From: Bubalus kerabau
Taxonomy: Eukaryota; Chordata; Mammalia; Artiodactyla; Bovidae
Length of the DNA: 64,000 nucleotides
Direction of reading: 5' to 3'
Assembly (NCBI RefSeq): GCF_029407905.1
Contig: NC_073629.1
Coordinates: 55,068,301 to 55,132,300 of the forward strand
Shown here: positions 32,706 to 44,925 of the stretch, one piece after another
Position numbering within the stretch: position 1 is the first letter of the stretch
Layout of the letters: every line of letters starts with the position of its first letter
Made by a program: the position numbers and the translations under genes
The notes under the pieces: model-generated
The model's input: the letters and a program-made list of their open reading frames with translations, nothing else
What the model was told of the DNA's origin: nothing
The model's database searches: none

Positions 32706-33397
32706 ACTAGGTGACAAAGAAGCACAACTTCTAAAACAAGATGCAAGACCACTTTTTCTGGAGTTAAATAAATAGCAACTATAAAAATCTTCAGTTAAAT
32801 CATCTCATTGACTGCCTTCCATTTATGAACACATTTTACTCATTCTTCCTTTCCTAATACTATACTTTTGTGAATTAGAGTTATGGGATATAACTTTTAA
32901 AGTATTTTTTCCTGAAGCAATTACAAACCATGGAAACTGAAAGACTCCAAATTTATTTGTAAGTAATAACATATATCATGTTTATAATATACATCATGTT
33001 GCAGAGCCAAACATATCTAAATGGCATTAAAATTTTCGTTTTGAATCATACATCTTTATTCCCTCGCTGACAACAACAAAAAGTTAATGAAAACAAAAAG
33101 TTAATGAAGAAATCTCTCAGGAAATCAAGAGAGCCCAAAAAAGACAAAGAGTGAGAGAGAAAAAGAGAGAAAATTTTCTTGGATACAGGTAACTAAGAAA
33201 AGATTAACTTTATCTGGTTTTAGGTCACATGCCCAACCTCCCTCTGAATCAATCTCAGTGACTCAGGCTTATGGGGCCACAGTAATTTTCCCAGCTTGGG
33301 TTCAAGTCTTGAATATACTAAGTGTGGTCTCAGAATTCAAGAAAAATCTGTCCCTGATATCGTCACAAACACCTTTACAGTTATAACACACTCTGCA
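32706..33397. other. intergenic, unassigned
   Basis: AT-rich. A purine-rich GA tract lies at 33120-33175. No gene or confident repeat. Confidence 0.5.
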
Positions 33398-33406
33398 GCT
33401 CCAAAT

Positions 33407-33678
33407 TGGAGAAGGCAATGGCACCCCACTCCAGTACTCTTGCCTGGAAAATCCATGGACGGAGGAGCCTGGTAGGCTGCAGTCCATGGGGTCGCTAGGA
33501 GTCAGACACCACTGAGCGACTTCACTTTCACTTTTCACTTTCATGGACTGGAGAAGGAAATGGCAACCCACTCCAGTGTTCTTGCCTGGAGAATCCCAGG
33601 GACGGGGGAGCTGGTGGGCTGCTATCTATGGGATCTCACAGAGTCGGACACCACTGAAGCGACTTAGCAGCAGCAGCC
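33407..33678 (+). repeat. BOV-A2 dimeric SINE
   Basis: Flanked by GCTCCAAAT at 33398-33406 and 33679-33687. Two BovA units with the cactttcacttttcacttt linker. Confidence 0.94.
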
Positions 33679-33687
33679 GCTCCAAAT

Positions 33688-34392
33688 ATCGTTATCATTC
33701 TATTTTACGAAATAAGTGTATGGTAATCTAAGGATATTATACTTTTCTAGTTGCCTTTGCAGCTAGAGAAGTCTGCATAGGGAATATGTGCAACCGCCCT
33801 TGCTCTTGGGGAGGCTTGGGCGTAGAATTTTGAGACTATACTCTGCATGTCCTTCCTTTCCCTCACTGCCATCTGAAATACAGATGGGATAGCCAAACCC
33901 TGATTCATAGGGTTAAAAACCTGTAACAGAAACTGGTACCTAAGGGAAATTCTTGAGCTCCTTTTACAGAACAGCAGATAAGGGAAGAGCTTGTTTGAAA
34001 ACTCCTTCCTCTTGTAACACAACAAACCGGGCTGAAACCAGGGAAACCAATATAGCTCATCAGAGTCTGCTCAGAAGAGACCTGCTTGTCCCATGACCTA
34101 CTGTCATCACAGCCCCTGCAGCCTTACTGCGTTGCCTCTGTCAACTATTAATGGGCACTTGCCAAGAGCACTGCCAACAACTGAACAATAAAGGCATTTG
34201 TCATCTGCCTCTGAGGAGATTGAACCCTGTGCTGCTGCAGCTGTTGACCTTCAACAACCCCTGAGGAAGTTCAGGGTGGAATGAGGCACTCTGTGCTCCA
34301 GGGAATCTGATGGGACACATCTTTATATAGTTAAATATTTGGGGGGAACAGATTTTATGATACCAATCCCTGCATCTCCTCATATCTAAAGT
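33688..34392. other. intergenic, possibly LTR-related
   Basis: No gene recognised. It may be part of the same LTR-like block as 34740-35060, split by the SINE pair at 34393-34705, but I cannot prove it. Confidence 0.35.
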
Positions 34393-34705
34393 GAAAGTGA
34401 AAGTCGCTCAGTCGTGTCTGACTCTTTGAGACCCCATGGACTATACAGCCCATGAAATTCTCCAGGCCACAATACTGGAGTGGGTAGCCTTTCTCTTCTC
34501 CAGGGGATCTTCCGAACTGAGGGATTGAACCCATGTCTCACGCATTGCAGGTGGATTCTTTACCAGCTGAGCCACCAGGGAAGCCCAAGTATACTGGAGT
34601 GGGTAGACTATTCCTTCACCAGGAGATCTTCCCGACCCAGGAATTGAATCAGGGTCTCCTGAATTGCAGGTGGATTCTTTACCAACTAAGCTATCAGGGA
34701 AGAGC
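34393..34705 (-). repeat. Bov-tA SINE with duplicated tRNA-like unit
   Basis: Antisense. The BovA body is followed by a tRNA-like head (gctgagccaccagggaagcc), then a second partial BovA/tRNA unit ending ctaagctatcagggaag. A composite tandem SINE. Confidence 0.88.
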
Positions 34706-34739
34706 CCCTTCATATCTAGAAAACCACTAAATCCATTCA

Positions 34740-35060
34740 TGGTGACATCAGATCCTCGTGACTAGGAGAAAAACTCTTGTAAAGTAAGCACTTGATTGCA
34801 TTGAACTCCCCGTTCACCAAAACCTTATATATTGAACATCCCCCACTACTTCTTTGGAGCAGTCTCTCAGAGCTACCTGAGGTGCTGCCTTCTGGGCTAC
34901 AGCCCTCATTTTGCCCCAAATAAGACTTAACTCACAACTCTCAAATTGTGCATCTTTTTTAGTTGATACCTCACAAATAAACTCTCTGCTGCAAACCTGG
35001 GGTCTCAGTGTTTTGGCTTGCAGCTCCTTGGGCAAAAGAACCTGGTTCCCTAACAGCAGC
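34740..35060 (+). repeat. LTR-like block (endogenous retrovirus type)
   Basis: It reads ccccaaataagacttaactc, ctcacaaataaactctctgc and ggtctcagtgttttggcttg, resembling an LTR R/U5 region with a polyadenylation signal (aataaa near 34977). No coding sequence is attached. The left boundary and family are uncertain. Confidence 0.45.
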
Positions 35061-35214
35061 AGTCAAACTTTTAACTTGCAGGTTAGTACAATGCCTTAAA
35101 GGATACAGAAAACAATGGAAGGGATGAATCAAGCCTTAACCTCCAAATTTGGATCCACGCTAGTAAAAGAAAAGAGGAAAACTCAAACAAAATAATAGTG
35201 AAGCTTAAGAGGGA

Positions 35215-35308
35215 GGGGATATACACATAATTATGGCTGATTAGTGGTGTTGTATGGCAGAAATCAACACAACATTGTGAAGCAATTATTCTCCAATTAA
35301 AAAAAATA
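35215..35308 (+). repeat. L1 3' terminal fragment
   Basis: ttgtatggcagaaatcaaca ... gaagcaattattctccaatt followed by an A-rich tail. Confidence 0.8.
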
Positions 35309-35381
35309 GTGACTATGGGCTATAAAATTAAGGATTTTGTACACACACATATTTCTTTTACTAATTAAAAAAAAATCACTG

Positions 35382-35540
35382 GGGTGACCCAGAGGGATGG
35401 TACGGGGAGGAAGGTGAGAGGGGGGTTCAGGATGGGGAACATGTGTATACCCGTGGCAGATTCATGTTGATGTATGGCAAAACCAATACAATATTGTAAA
35501 GTAATTAGCCTCCAATTAAAATAAATAAATTTATATTAAA
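35382..35540 (+). repeat. short L1 3' insertion with target duplication
   Basis: Only the last 155 bp or so of L1 are present (gacccagagggatggtacgg ... aattagcctccaattaaaat). The flank AAAAAAAATCACTG recurs at about 35368-35381 and 35538-35551. Confidence 0.85.
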
Positions 35541-36039
35541 AAAAATCACTGAGTTAAAAAGAAGAAACATTTTAGAAAGGAAAAAATGAAACATTTTTCA
35601 AGTGGAGAAAAATTTATAAACAAACCCCTCTCTCACAAAAACACCCCTGAGAGACAGACTGTTGAACTCTCATCTGCACATTACTTGGGCCACATTCAAG
35701 CCACTTGTGTAGAAGACACAAAAGCTTACCCAGCCAGGCATGGAGGAACAGTCATCCCCTGTCTTTCCCACATTTCATCCAGATTCCTGCCTCTGTTTTT
35801 TTTTTTTTTTTTAAATCCATGTTCTTTCAATTTTGATTTCTTTTCTCATAATCCCCATCAATACCTGAATGGCCTTTAATAACTTGCTGGCTTTTCAGCT
35901 TCTGAATACAAGAATCGGGTTTCCAGAGGAGCCAGACGCAGGAGGAGTCCTAGGGGCGAGCCAGGGCAGCTGACTTGACCCCTGGTTGCAGCTCCAGATA
36001 AGTTTGCTCTTAAATTTGACCTTCCTAGCACACTTTGAT

Positions 36040-36495
36040 TCAGTCAGTTCAGTTCAGTACAGTCGCTCAGTCATGTCTGACTCTTTGCGACCCCATGAAT
36101 CACAGCACGCCAGGCCTCCCTGTCCATCACCAACTCCTGGAGTTCACTCAGACTCATGTCCATTGAGTCAGTGATGCCATCCAGCCATCTCATCCTCTGT
36201 CGTCCCCTTTTCCTCCTGCCCCCAATCCCTCCCAGCATCAGAGTCTTTTCCAATGAGTCAACTCTTCACATGAGGTGGCCAAAGTACTGGAGTTTCAGCT
36301 TTAGCATCATTCCTTCCAAAGAACATCCAGGACTGATCTCCTTTAGAATGGACTGGTTGGATCTCCTTGCAGTCCAAGGGATTCTCAAGAGTCTTCTCCA
36401 ACACCACCATTCAAAAGCATCAATTCTTCAGTGCTCAGCTTTCTACACAGTTCCAACTCTCACATCCATACATGACTCTTGGAAAAACCATTCCA
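36040..36495 (-). repeat. BovB 3' fragment
   Basis: Antisense 3' end, from cagtcagttcagttcagtac to about catacatgactcttgg, about 450 bp. Confidence 0.92.
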
Positions 36496-36500
36496 TTAAA

Positions 36501-36612
36501 TAACAATAAATCCCCTTGCTCAGGCCCCACACTACAGGTAGGTCTGACCCAGGCTCTAACAATAAATCCCCTTGCTCAGGCCCCACACTGCAGGTAGGTC
36601 TGACCCAGGCTC
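36501..36612. repeat. two-copy 56-bp tandem duplication
   Basis: Unit 36501-36556 is repeated at 36557-36612 with a single difference (actacagg versus actgcagg). Both start taacaataaatccccttgct. It immediately follows the truncated BovB. Confidence 0.95.
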
Positions 36613-37060
36613 CTATCAAATTACTGCTTATTCTCTGAGTCCTGGGACATGTGACATTTGGTGTGCACCCTGTAAGAGCTAGGATTCTTATTTCCCCAAG
36701 CCCTCTGGGACTGCTGAAATTCAGCCTCACTGGCCTTCACAGCAAAATTCTTGAGGATTGTCTTCAAGGTGCTAGATCCATGGCTGTGGTGGAGGGGTGG
36801 GTGATGATACAGATCTAGGAATTCTCACTCCTTGGAAAACGTTTAGGGTTATAATTATCCTCTCAATAGTGAATAGCCCACACAGAGGTATGGAATTTGA
36901 CTGTATTGAGACTCCACTTCTCCTACTCATCTCACTGTGGTTCCTCCTTTATATCACCATTTGTAGGAGATCTCTTCTGATAGGTTCCATGTTTTTCACC
37001 AATGGTTGTTTTGCAAACAGACTTTGGGGGTGAACTCAGGATCTTTCCACTCCACTATAT
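36613..37060. other. unassigned; left edge of GBP duplication
   Basis: No exon seen. The equivalents of the GBP exons at 20098 and earlier are absent, so the duplicated unit seems to begin within the intron corresponding to about 21260-21809. Confidence 0.5.
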
Positions 37061-37190
37061 TGATGAGACAATGATTTTAGTCCTCAGAATAATGAATTAG
37101 GTACTGCTGTCATGCCATAATAAAATTGAGAACTCTGATGTACAGAGAAATTATTAATTTGCTTAAGACAACACAGCCAGCAAGTGGTTT
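37060..37190 (+). repeat. MIR SINE (paralogue of 21262-21452)
   Basis: tagtcctcagaataatgaat ... gcttaagacaacacagccag matches the MIR in the first GBP copy. Confidence 0.7.
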
Positions 37191-37554
37191 ACTGGTGGGG
37201 TAGCTGTGAGTTCTTGGCAGCCATTCAAAACTCAGAATATAGCTTAGGAAAGCTTCCAGGAAGATGAGGTAGAAAGGACAAGTTGAAGTATGCATAAATG
37301 ATGCCCTAATAAAGAAACAATAGATGAGCATTAGTCAAGAGAAAAAGAACATGCAGATATGGCAGATGTGAACAATGGATGGTAGGGGTTTGTAGACTTG
37401 CACAGAATTCTAGGGTCTGTAACCATTTGGGGAGCCTACAAAGGATGGAGAATTTACAGGATCCAGTCTGTAGATTTATTGAACAACAATTTCCATAGCA
37501 AGACACTACATCTTTGCTGCCTGATGAGTCTTTGATCCTTGTTGTTTCCTCAAG

Positions 37555-39416
37555 CCAACGAGGTCCTGCAGAGCTTCCTGTAGTCACAGGGAGGAATAGA
37601 AGAAGCCATCCTGCAGGCAGACCAGGCCCTCACTGATGGGGACAAGGCCATGGCAGGTACAGAGAGGACTGAGCTCTCAAAGGGGAAGGTGGTTCCTGTG
37701 CTGCCCTTTGGCAGATGTGGGAACAAACACTTCCTGACACCAGACCTTCCTCTTCTTCCATGGAACCTCTCTGCTACATGTGGAAATAAACGGGGGAGTT
37801 TGGGTTTTATGTACATCCAATCAGTGCTTCTATATCATGGGGCTGAAACATGTTGTCTGATGTAGTAGCAGGAACAGTCAGACTCCTTCCCACAATAATA
37901 AAGCCACTTTATCTCTGAGCAAAGGAGGTGACAGCTCAGCACAACTCTTCCCTCTTTAAAACTCTTGTAAAAGAGCTGAGTGTGCCAAAAAGGATACAGC
38001 TAAGAGGGAACAGGAGCTGCTAAGAGAGAAACAGAATGAAGAGGAACAAAAAATGGAAGCACAACTGGGACGACCCAGAGGGATGGTATGGGGAGGGAGG
38101 AGGGAGGAGGGTTCAGGTTGGGGAACACATGTATACCTGTGGCGGATTCATTTTGATATTTGGCAAAACTAATACAATTTTGTAAAGTTTAAAGATAAAA
38201 TAAAATTTAAAAAAAGAGAGAAGCTTCAAAGAAAACTTCACCCAACTGTAAGAGAAGATGGATAGGGAAAGAGAAACCCTTCTGAGAGAGCAGGAAATGA
38301 TGCCAGAGCTCAAGCTGAAGGTAAGTCTAGATGGGCCTGGGCTGGGCCTGATGGGGAACCCCTAACTCCTCAGGAATAAAGGGACAGGAATTTGACCTTA
38401 AATCAGATCCCAGAGGGAAATACAAAAACATAGGATTCACTGTAATATCAAAGAGATGTGAATCGTGCTGAAGGTTTACCTCTGAAAGACTCAGCACTTT
38501 CTGTAGTGTTAGTATTTGAATGGGACCAATAACATGGCCCAGGCTCCTGGGCTGCTGTTCATGGTGATTACAGCATCACATTTGTTCCCATGTGAATAGG
38601 ACCTTAGTCTTAGAGTCCTTAGAATTTGGGGGACAACCGTCAGAGACCTGGAATAGTTCCATCTGTTCTTGAAGGTATCAGATTGTGCCGGTATGAAATA
38701 CAGGATACTAAACTGTAAAACTTACTATATTTGTTTCCATGTCTGCCTGATTCATTTTATACACCTAGAGTAAACACTTTCTTTGTCTGCAATTTGATGG
38801 CCAGAGTTCTAAAGCAAGTCAGGAGTATCATTTTGGTGACATGTGTGTGGTCATTCTACCTCAGTGAAACTGACAAATATTTAGAATGCACTCACATATT
38901 CTCCCAAAGAGTATTCTTAGGGCTGGAACCCCTTCTTGGGGTAGTTTTCAGGCATGACCTAGGCCCAAGTCTTTTGTGCCCAGAAAGATGGTCTTGAGGG
39001 AACATGGAAGCTCCAAACCCTGGATGTTCTCTCTTCCCTAGTACAAATGTTTGCAAATATTAGACTAATATCAAAAAACATCTAAGGTATTAGAGAAATA
39101 GATGCACATGCATATCACCTGTAACTTTGATACAGAATGCTAATCTGGGGCATTTTCAAAAGGGGAATCTCCTTTTTTACAGATGCAAAAAGAAATACTT
39201 ACAGAAGGATTTAAAAAGGAAGCTGAGGAGCTAACTAAAGAGATAGATTAGCTAAAAGAAGATATTGAAACAACTGAAAATAAGTCCTTCATTTCAAATG
39301 TCCTTGATACGGCTAGCATGACATTAATTGCAATATTCGCTGGGGCTTATAAAGCACTTTGTGTGGGAGTAAAACTTCTCAGTGATCATATGAAAGGGGC
39401 TGAGAAACCCTACTAA
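37555..39416 (+). pseudogene. GBP pseudogene, last three exons only
   Basis: Exon 37555-37656 encodes NEVLQSFL*SQGGIEEAILQ with TAG at 37581-37583. Exon 37977-38063 plus 38214-38320 is split by an L1 3' insertion and also has TAA in the second part (QL*EKMDRERE). The last exon, 39183-39416, encodes MQKEILTEGFKKEAEELTKE with TAG at 39249-39251 and ends in TAA. Donors (gtacag, gtaagt) and the last acceptor (ttttttacag) survive. The tail after the stop (ISNVLDTASMTLIAIFAGAY ... KGAEKPY) is GBP-like and differs from the first copy. No GTPase exons accompany it. A product is very unlikely. Confidence 0.92.
38064..38213 (+). repeat. L1 3' end inserted into a GBP exon
   Basis: gacgacccagagggatggta ... 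ttttgtaaagtttaaagat plus an A-rich tail. It interrupts the codons between atggaagcacaa and gagagaagcttc, which are contiguous in the intact exon at 22311-22334. Confidence 0.9.
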
Positions 39417-41846
39417 GTATATTTTGAAAGGCTTCTTATGTTTTAGAAGTGTAACACTACAGTTCATTTTTAAAATATGTTTATCATTATAGTTTTGTTC
39501 AGGAGGAGCTTAAAAATAAAAACTGACTACCAAAAAATTACTAAAGTTATTACCAAAGGGATTACCAGGGCCTGATATGCAAAAAAGAAAAAAAAATTTT
39601 GATTAAATTAGTTAATTTTAATAAACAGAAAACAACTTGTAAGATAATGATTAATTCTAGAAAAGTGTTAAGAAAAGCAAGAAACAAATGAGAAGAGGAA
39701 GAACATTTGCTGTCTATAATACAGTTACAGAGATCAATTCTTTAAGTTATAATGAGCCCTTATAAATCAGTGAGGAAAAAGCAACAAAGACATTTTTAAA
39801 TTGGCAGAAATATACAAGAGAATTGTTTTTAACTTTACTGATTATAAATGATGTACAAGGTAAAATTAGGAGGGACTTATGTCACCTCCCAGATGGTCCA
39901 GAAAGAAGAGTTTGGACAGGACACTGGCTGGCAAGGATACCAGGGAATGGGGGTCTCTGATAAATGCTAGGGAGAGTGAAAATTGGTGCAAATATGTACC
40001 AAAGATTTAAATGCAAATACTGCTGATACAGAAGTCCATGTTTAGCAATTTATCTTGAAGGTTTATTTACCCAAGTTGAAAATGACATATGTAGCAGTAT
40101 ATTTGCTGCAGGGTTGTTGTAATTCCAGAAGAGGAAACAACTTTAAAGTCCCTCTGTCATACAGTAGTGAGATAAATCCTGAGACACAATTACACAGGAA
40201 TACTCTACAGTCACTGAAGTGAAAAAGGAAACTCTATTTGTGCTAACATGAGAAAACCTCAAGATGCAAAAAGTGTATATAGTTGTATTACTGAATGGAA
40301 AAATAATGAATATGTGCATATATTATCATCTATCTTTGGAAAATACAGAAGAAATTGGTATCCATGAGCACAATAGGAATGGACCTGCATATCTGATGTA
40401 AAACATGAGAGGATAACTAACTTTGCATGACACATTCCTCTGTGACTTTTATACTTTGTAGAAATTCTTACTTATTGAAACATAAATACAGTTATTAAAA
40501 TTAAAAACAGAAGCTTAACACACAGATTGGAAAAGAGACTTCTCTTCAAGAATATGGGAAATAATATCTTCTTAAGGAAGCAGGACTAGGAAGAAAGTGT
40601 CAAGTAGGGTCCTTTGGTCTCCTCAGGCTCAGATTTTTTTTTCTGTTAATTGTGTGAGCATTGAGTGTAACACAGGCAAGAACATTTAAACAACCAATCT
40701 GCAGTCTAGGGAAGCCCTGCTCTATGAAGCAAACACCTGGTCCATGGTTACCAGTTATGGCAGGTCCTCTGGCCTTGAAGTTCTATCAAGGGCTGGTCTT
40801 CTCTGGGATGCGGTTAATAAGAGCAGTAGAAAGGAGCCTTGGAACAGCACAGCTGGCAGGAGCCGTGGCCCGTCCCTACCTTATGTCCTGTTCGTGCAAG
40901 AGGATTGGGACCTGCTCAGTTTTCCCAACATATCACATGTCTTAAGCAACACTGATTTCATTATTACTATTGGCTCTTATGCCCCTTAACAAACTCTTTT
41001 TCTTAATTCAGAAAAGACTTCCTGTACAAAAATCACCTTATCTAAAATGTTATATTCTAGATTTGGTCAATTCACATTCTATTAACCACCCTATGGGTAT
41101 TAATTGAAGTCAGCATCTAAACATACACAGCACACTATTATTTGAAATATTTTAATGTTAATTACCACATGGAGGAAATACCTTTTTCAGTTACAATCTG
41201 CCATTGACTTGAATATTTGTCTCTTACTTGCTCACTAGAATCAAACATCATTATTATACCTGAAGCTTCATTACTTGCCCATGGTTTCTGTCCAAACCGA
41301 AAGGACAAATAAAATCCCTCATTGAAGCCTCCTCTTTATGTAAGCAATTTTATTAAGATAATTCATGCATATACATTGGACATGCTGTACGACAGGTATT
41401 GTGTAATGTCATTAATACTTACCTAGCAAATATATGACAATGGATTCCAATACACATCACCTAGCAAAAAATTTTCTTTTGAAATAAACGATTTCTCATT
41501 TTCAAAGGAAAAGTACTTTCCAGTTGTGTGTGTTCTTCTATGATTCTACTATGATTATAAAGGAATCAAAATCATGGAAAAATATTCACTATCGACAAAA
41601 AAGTATAAAAATAATAAACTGCAACCCTAACAATGAGCTAGAAATGCTTGTTATAATGGAATACATAATTTTCAAGATTCTCAGGTGTTTATTATTAATG
41701 TATAAATGTTTTCATAAAAGAACAGTTTTGTTTCTATTGTGAATTGAGATATTCACAATCAACATGCCAAAATTTCTCTACAGAGAGTAACCTTGGTCAT
41801 CTGAAAAGAGGTGTGAAATGTAGGGGAAAATTCCATGCCTTCATAT
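39417..41846. other. duplicated block A, left part
   Basis: 39420-40600 is collinear with 26160-27350 behind the first GBP copy, and 40393-40590 with 52497-52680. 41092-41846 is collinear with 53457-55105. The segment 40600-41090 has no seen counterpart. No gene was recognised. Confidence 0.7.
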
Positions 41847-43682
41847 TCTATAGAAAACTATAAAACACTGGTGAAAGAAATCAAAGAGGACACTAATAGA
41901 TGGAGAAATATACCATGTTCATGGATCAGAAGAATCAATATAGTGAAAATGAGTACACTACTCAAAGCAATCTATAGATTCAATGCAATCCCTATCAAGC
42001 TACCAACGGTATTTTTCACAGAGCTAGAACAAATAATTTCACAATTTGTATGGAAATACAAAAAACCTCAAATAGCCAAAGCAATCTTGAGAAAGAAAAA
42101 TGGAACTGGAGGAATCAAACTGCACTTCAGGCTCTACTACAAAGCCACAGTCATCAAGACAGTATGGTACTGGCACAAAGACAGAAATATAGATCAATGG
42201 AACAAAATAGAAAGCCCAGAGATAAATCCCCACACCTATGGACATCTTATCTTTGACAAAGGAGGCAAGCATATACAATGGAGAAAAGACAATCTCTTTA
42301 ACAAGTGGTGCTGGGAAAACTGGTCAACCACTTGTAAAACAATGAAACTAGAACACTTTCTGACACCATACAAAAAAATAAACTCAAAATGGATTAAAGA
42401 TCTAAATGTAAGGCCAGAAACTATAAAACTCCTAGAGGAGAACATAGGCAAAACACCCTCCGACATAAATCACAGCAGGATGCTCTATGACCCATCTCCC
42501 AGAATATTGGAAAAAAAAGAAAAACTAAACAAATGGGACCTAATTAAAATTAAGAGCTTATGCACAACAAGGAAACTCTAGACAAGGTGAAAAGACAGCC
42601 TTCAGAATGGGAGAAAATAATAGTAACTGAAGCAACTGACAAAGAACTAATCTCAAAAATATACAAGCAACTCCTGCAGCTCAATTCCAGAAAAATAAAT
42701 GACCCAATCGAAAAATGGGCCAAAGAACTAACAGACATTTCTCCAAAGAAGACATACAGATGGCTTGAAACACATGAAAATACGCTCAACATCACTCATT
42801 ATCAGACAGATGCAAATCAAAACCACAATGAGGTACCATCTCATGCCAGTAAGAATGGCTGCTATCCAAAAGTCTATAAGCAATAAAGGCTGGAAAGGGT
42901 GTGAAGAAAAAGGAACCCTCTTACACTATTGGTGGGAATGCAAACTAGTACAGCCACTATGGAGAACAGTGTGGAGATTCCTTAAAAAACTGGAAATAGA
43001 ACTGCCTTATGATCCAGCAATCCCACTGCTGGGCATACACACTGAGGAAACCAGAATTGAAAGAGACACATGTACCCCAGTATTCATCGCAGCACTGTTT
43101 ATAATAGCCAGGGCATGGAAGCAACCTAGATGTCCATCAGCACATGAATGGATAAGAAAGCTGTGGTACATATACACAATGGAGTATTACTCAGCCATTA
43201 AAAAGAATACATTTGAATCAGTTCTGATGAGGTGGATGAATCTGGAGCCGATTATACAGAGTGAAGTAAGCCAGAAAGAAAAACACCAATACAGTATGCT
43301 AACACATATATATGGAATTTAGAAAGATGGTAACGATAACCCTGTATATGAGACAGCAAAAGAGACACAGATGTATAGAACAGTCTTTTGGACTCTGTGG
43401 GAGAGGGAGAGGGTGGGATGATTTTGGAGAAGGGCATTGAAACATGTATAATATCATATAAGAAATGCATCACCAGTCCAGGTTTGATGCACGATACAGG
43501 ATGCTTGGGGCTGGTGCACTGGGATGACCCAGAGGGATGGTATGGGGAGGGAGGTGGGGGGGTGGGGTTCAGGATGAGGAACATGTGTACATCCATGGCG
43601 GATTCATGTTGATGTATGACAAAACCAATACAATATTGTAAAGTAATTAGCCTCCAGTTAAAATAAATAAATTTATATTAAA
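41847..43682 (+). mobile_element. L1 LINE, 5'-truncated
   Basis: About 1.8 kb of the C-terminal half of ORF2 plus the 3' end. Open pieces are 41835-42581 (248 aa; NTNRWRNIP-like start, VFFTELEQIISQFVWKYKKP), 42560-42886 and 42765-43322 (GTLLHYWWECKLVQPLWRTV). It has frameshifts near 42570 and 42780. Block B has an empty site at about 55105-55130. Confidence 0.93.
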
Positions 43683-43689
43683 AAAAAGA

Positions 43690-43890
43690 AAAATATGAGA
43701 AGGCTTGTAGGTCTGTTCGTTTCTGCATTGTTTGTAATTGCAAAATATTGAAAGCAATCTAAATAGCCATACATAGAAAAGTGGTTAAACTCTGGCATAT
43801 TGCATCATTACACAAGAACCAGGTTGAAGAAGCTCTAAATGAACAAATATAGTACATATTCAGCAAAAAAAAAAAAAAAAAAAAAGGTGA
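43690..43890 (+). repeat. older L1 3' fragment with A-tail
   Basis: ttgcaaaatattgaaagcaa, tagccatacatagaaaagtg, ending in an A-run of about 22 at 43866-43886. Confidence 0.65.
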
Positions 43891-43895
43891 TAATA

Positions 43896-44035
43896 TGGCA
43901 TCACCAACTCAATGGACGTGAGTTTGAGAAAAACTCCAGGAGATGGTGAAGAACAGGAAGCAGGAAGCATGGTGAAGTGTTGCAATCCACAGGGTCACAA
44001 AGAATAGGACACAATTTAGTGACTGAACAACAAGA
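43896..44035 (+). repeat. BovB 3' fragment
   Basis: Sense 3' end, catcaccaactcaatggacg ... tttagtgactgaacaacaag. Confidence 0.88.
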
Positions 44036-44879
44036 GAATTTAACCTCATTATCCAACATATGAGTTTACAATTGGCAAGAATATGTCACAAAAGTTGAAT
44101 TAAGACAGCAAATTAAAAGGCCAGGGCAAAATTTTTCCTATGATCCTCATTGTCCAAGCTCTGTGCACAGAAGAACCAGTGTTTGTAGGAAGACAGTACA
44201 TAACACATTTAGATGACTTTGGACTCAGATCACACTGTGGATCCCAGATGGAAACCAGCAAGGGAAGAGAAGTTCACAAAATACAGTGAGTGACAGCAGG
44301 TAGTCCAGGTTGCCCAGAACCTAAAGGGGTTAAACCTGCAAGAAATTAAGGGCCCAACGGGAAGAGACACTACTTTCCTTTCAACAGACAATCCAAACTT
44401 TGTACATATAAAATAGTGTCTCAAGAAACATTCTCTGTCCGTTATTCACCACATATCTTGATAAGCTAAACTCCATATGTTATAGAATTGATGCAACTTC
44501 TATTAACCTATATATTTTTATCAGACTCCCAAGAGGAAAAGTATGCATTCATAAGCAGAATTTGTGAGAAGGCTGAGATGAGAACTCTACATTCCTATTC
44601 ATGAACATGTAGCACTTCCTTTTCTTACTTCTGTCCATGTGAAGAGGAGGAAAACGAAATGGAGAAGATATCAACATAGGTATCATATCATCATTGAGCT
44701 GCCACCTGGGTTAAGTTCTGAAAAAGATTCCCAGTAGCAGAGTAGAGAGGACTGAGTCTTGAAACATAGTTTCTGAATCCATAATGAGACCTTGAATGCC
44801 CAGAGAAATAGGCAGGATTTGTTAGAGGGGAAAGTTATTTATGTTTTAATGATACCCATATGAGGCATGAAAGGAGTTA
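44036..44879. other. block A-specific unassigned DNA
   Basis: No gene or named repeat seen. It lies between two L1 copies and has no seen counterpart in block B. Confidence 0.5.
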
Positions 44880-44925
44880 CCCCACATTCTATGAAGACCT
44901 ACAAGACCTTTTAGAACTAATACCC
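44880..44925 (+). repeat. BovB endonuclease-region scrap fused to L1
   Basis: tctatgaagacctacaagac matches the BovB endonuclease region (reverse complement of about 3090-3130). It joins L1 sequence directly at about 44926. Confidence 0.75.

Noticed and set aside
34740..35060. Possible host terminal exon with AATAAA
   Set aside because: The layout resembles an LTR R/U5 end, and no coding exon precedes it. Kept only as a low-confidence LTR-like block.
40661..40989. Plus-strand frames of 81-94 codons in block A
   Set aside because: No recognisable family and no counterpart in block B. Probably chance frames in a slightly GC-richer stretch.
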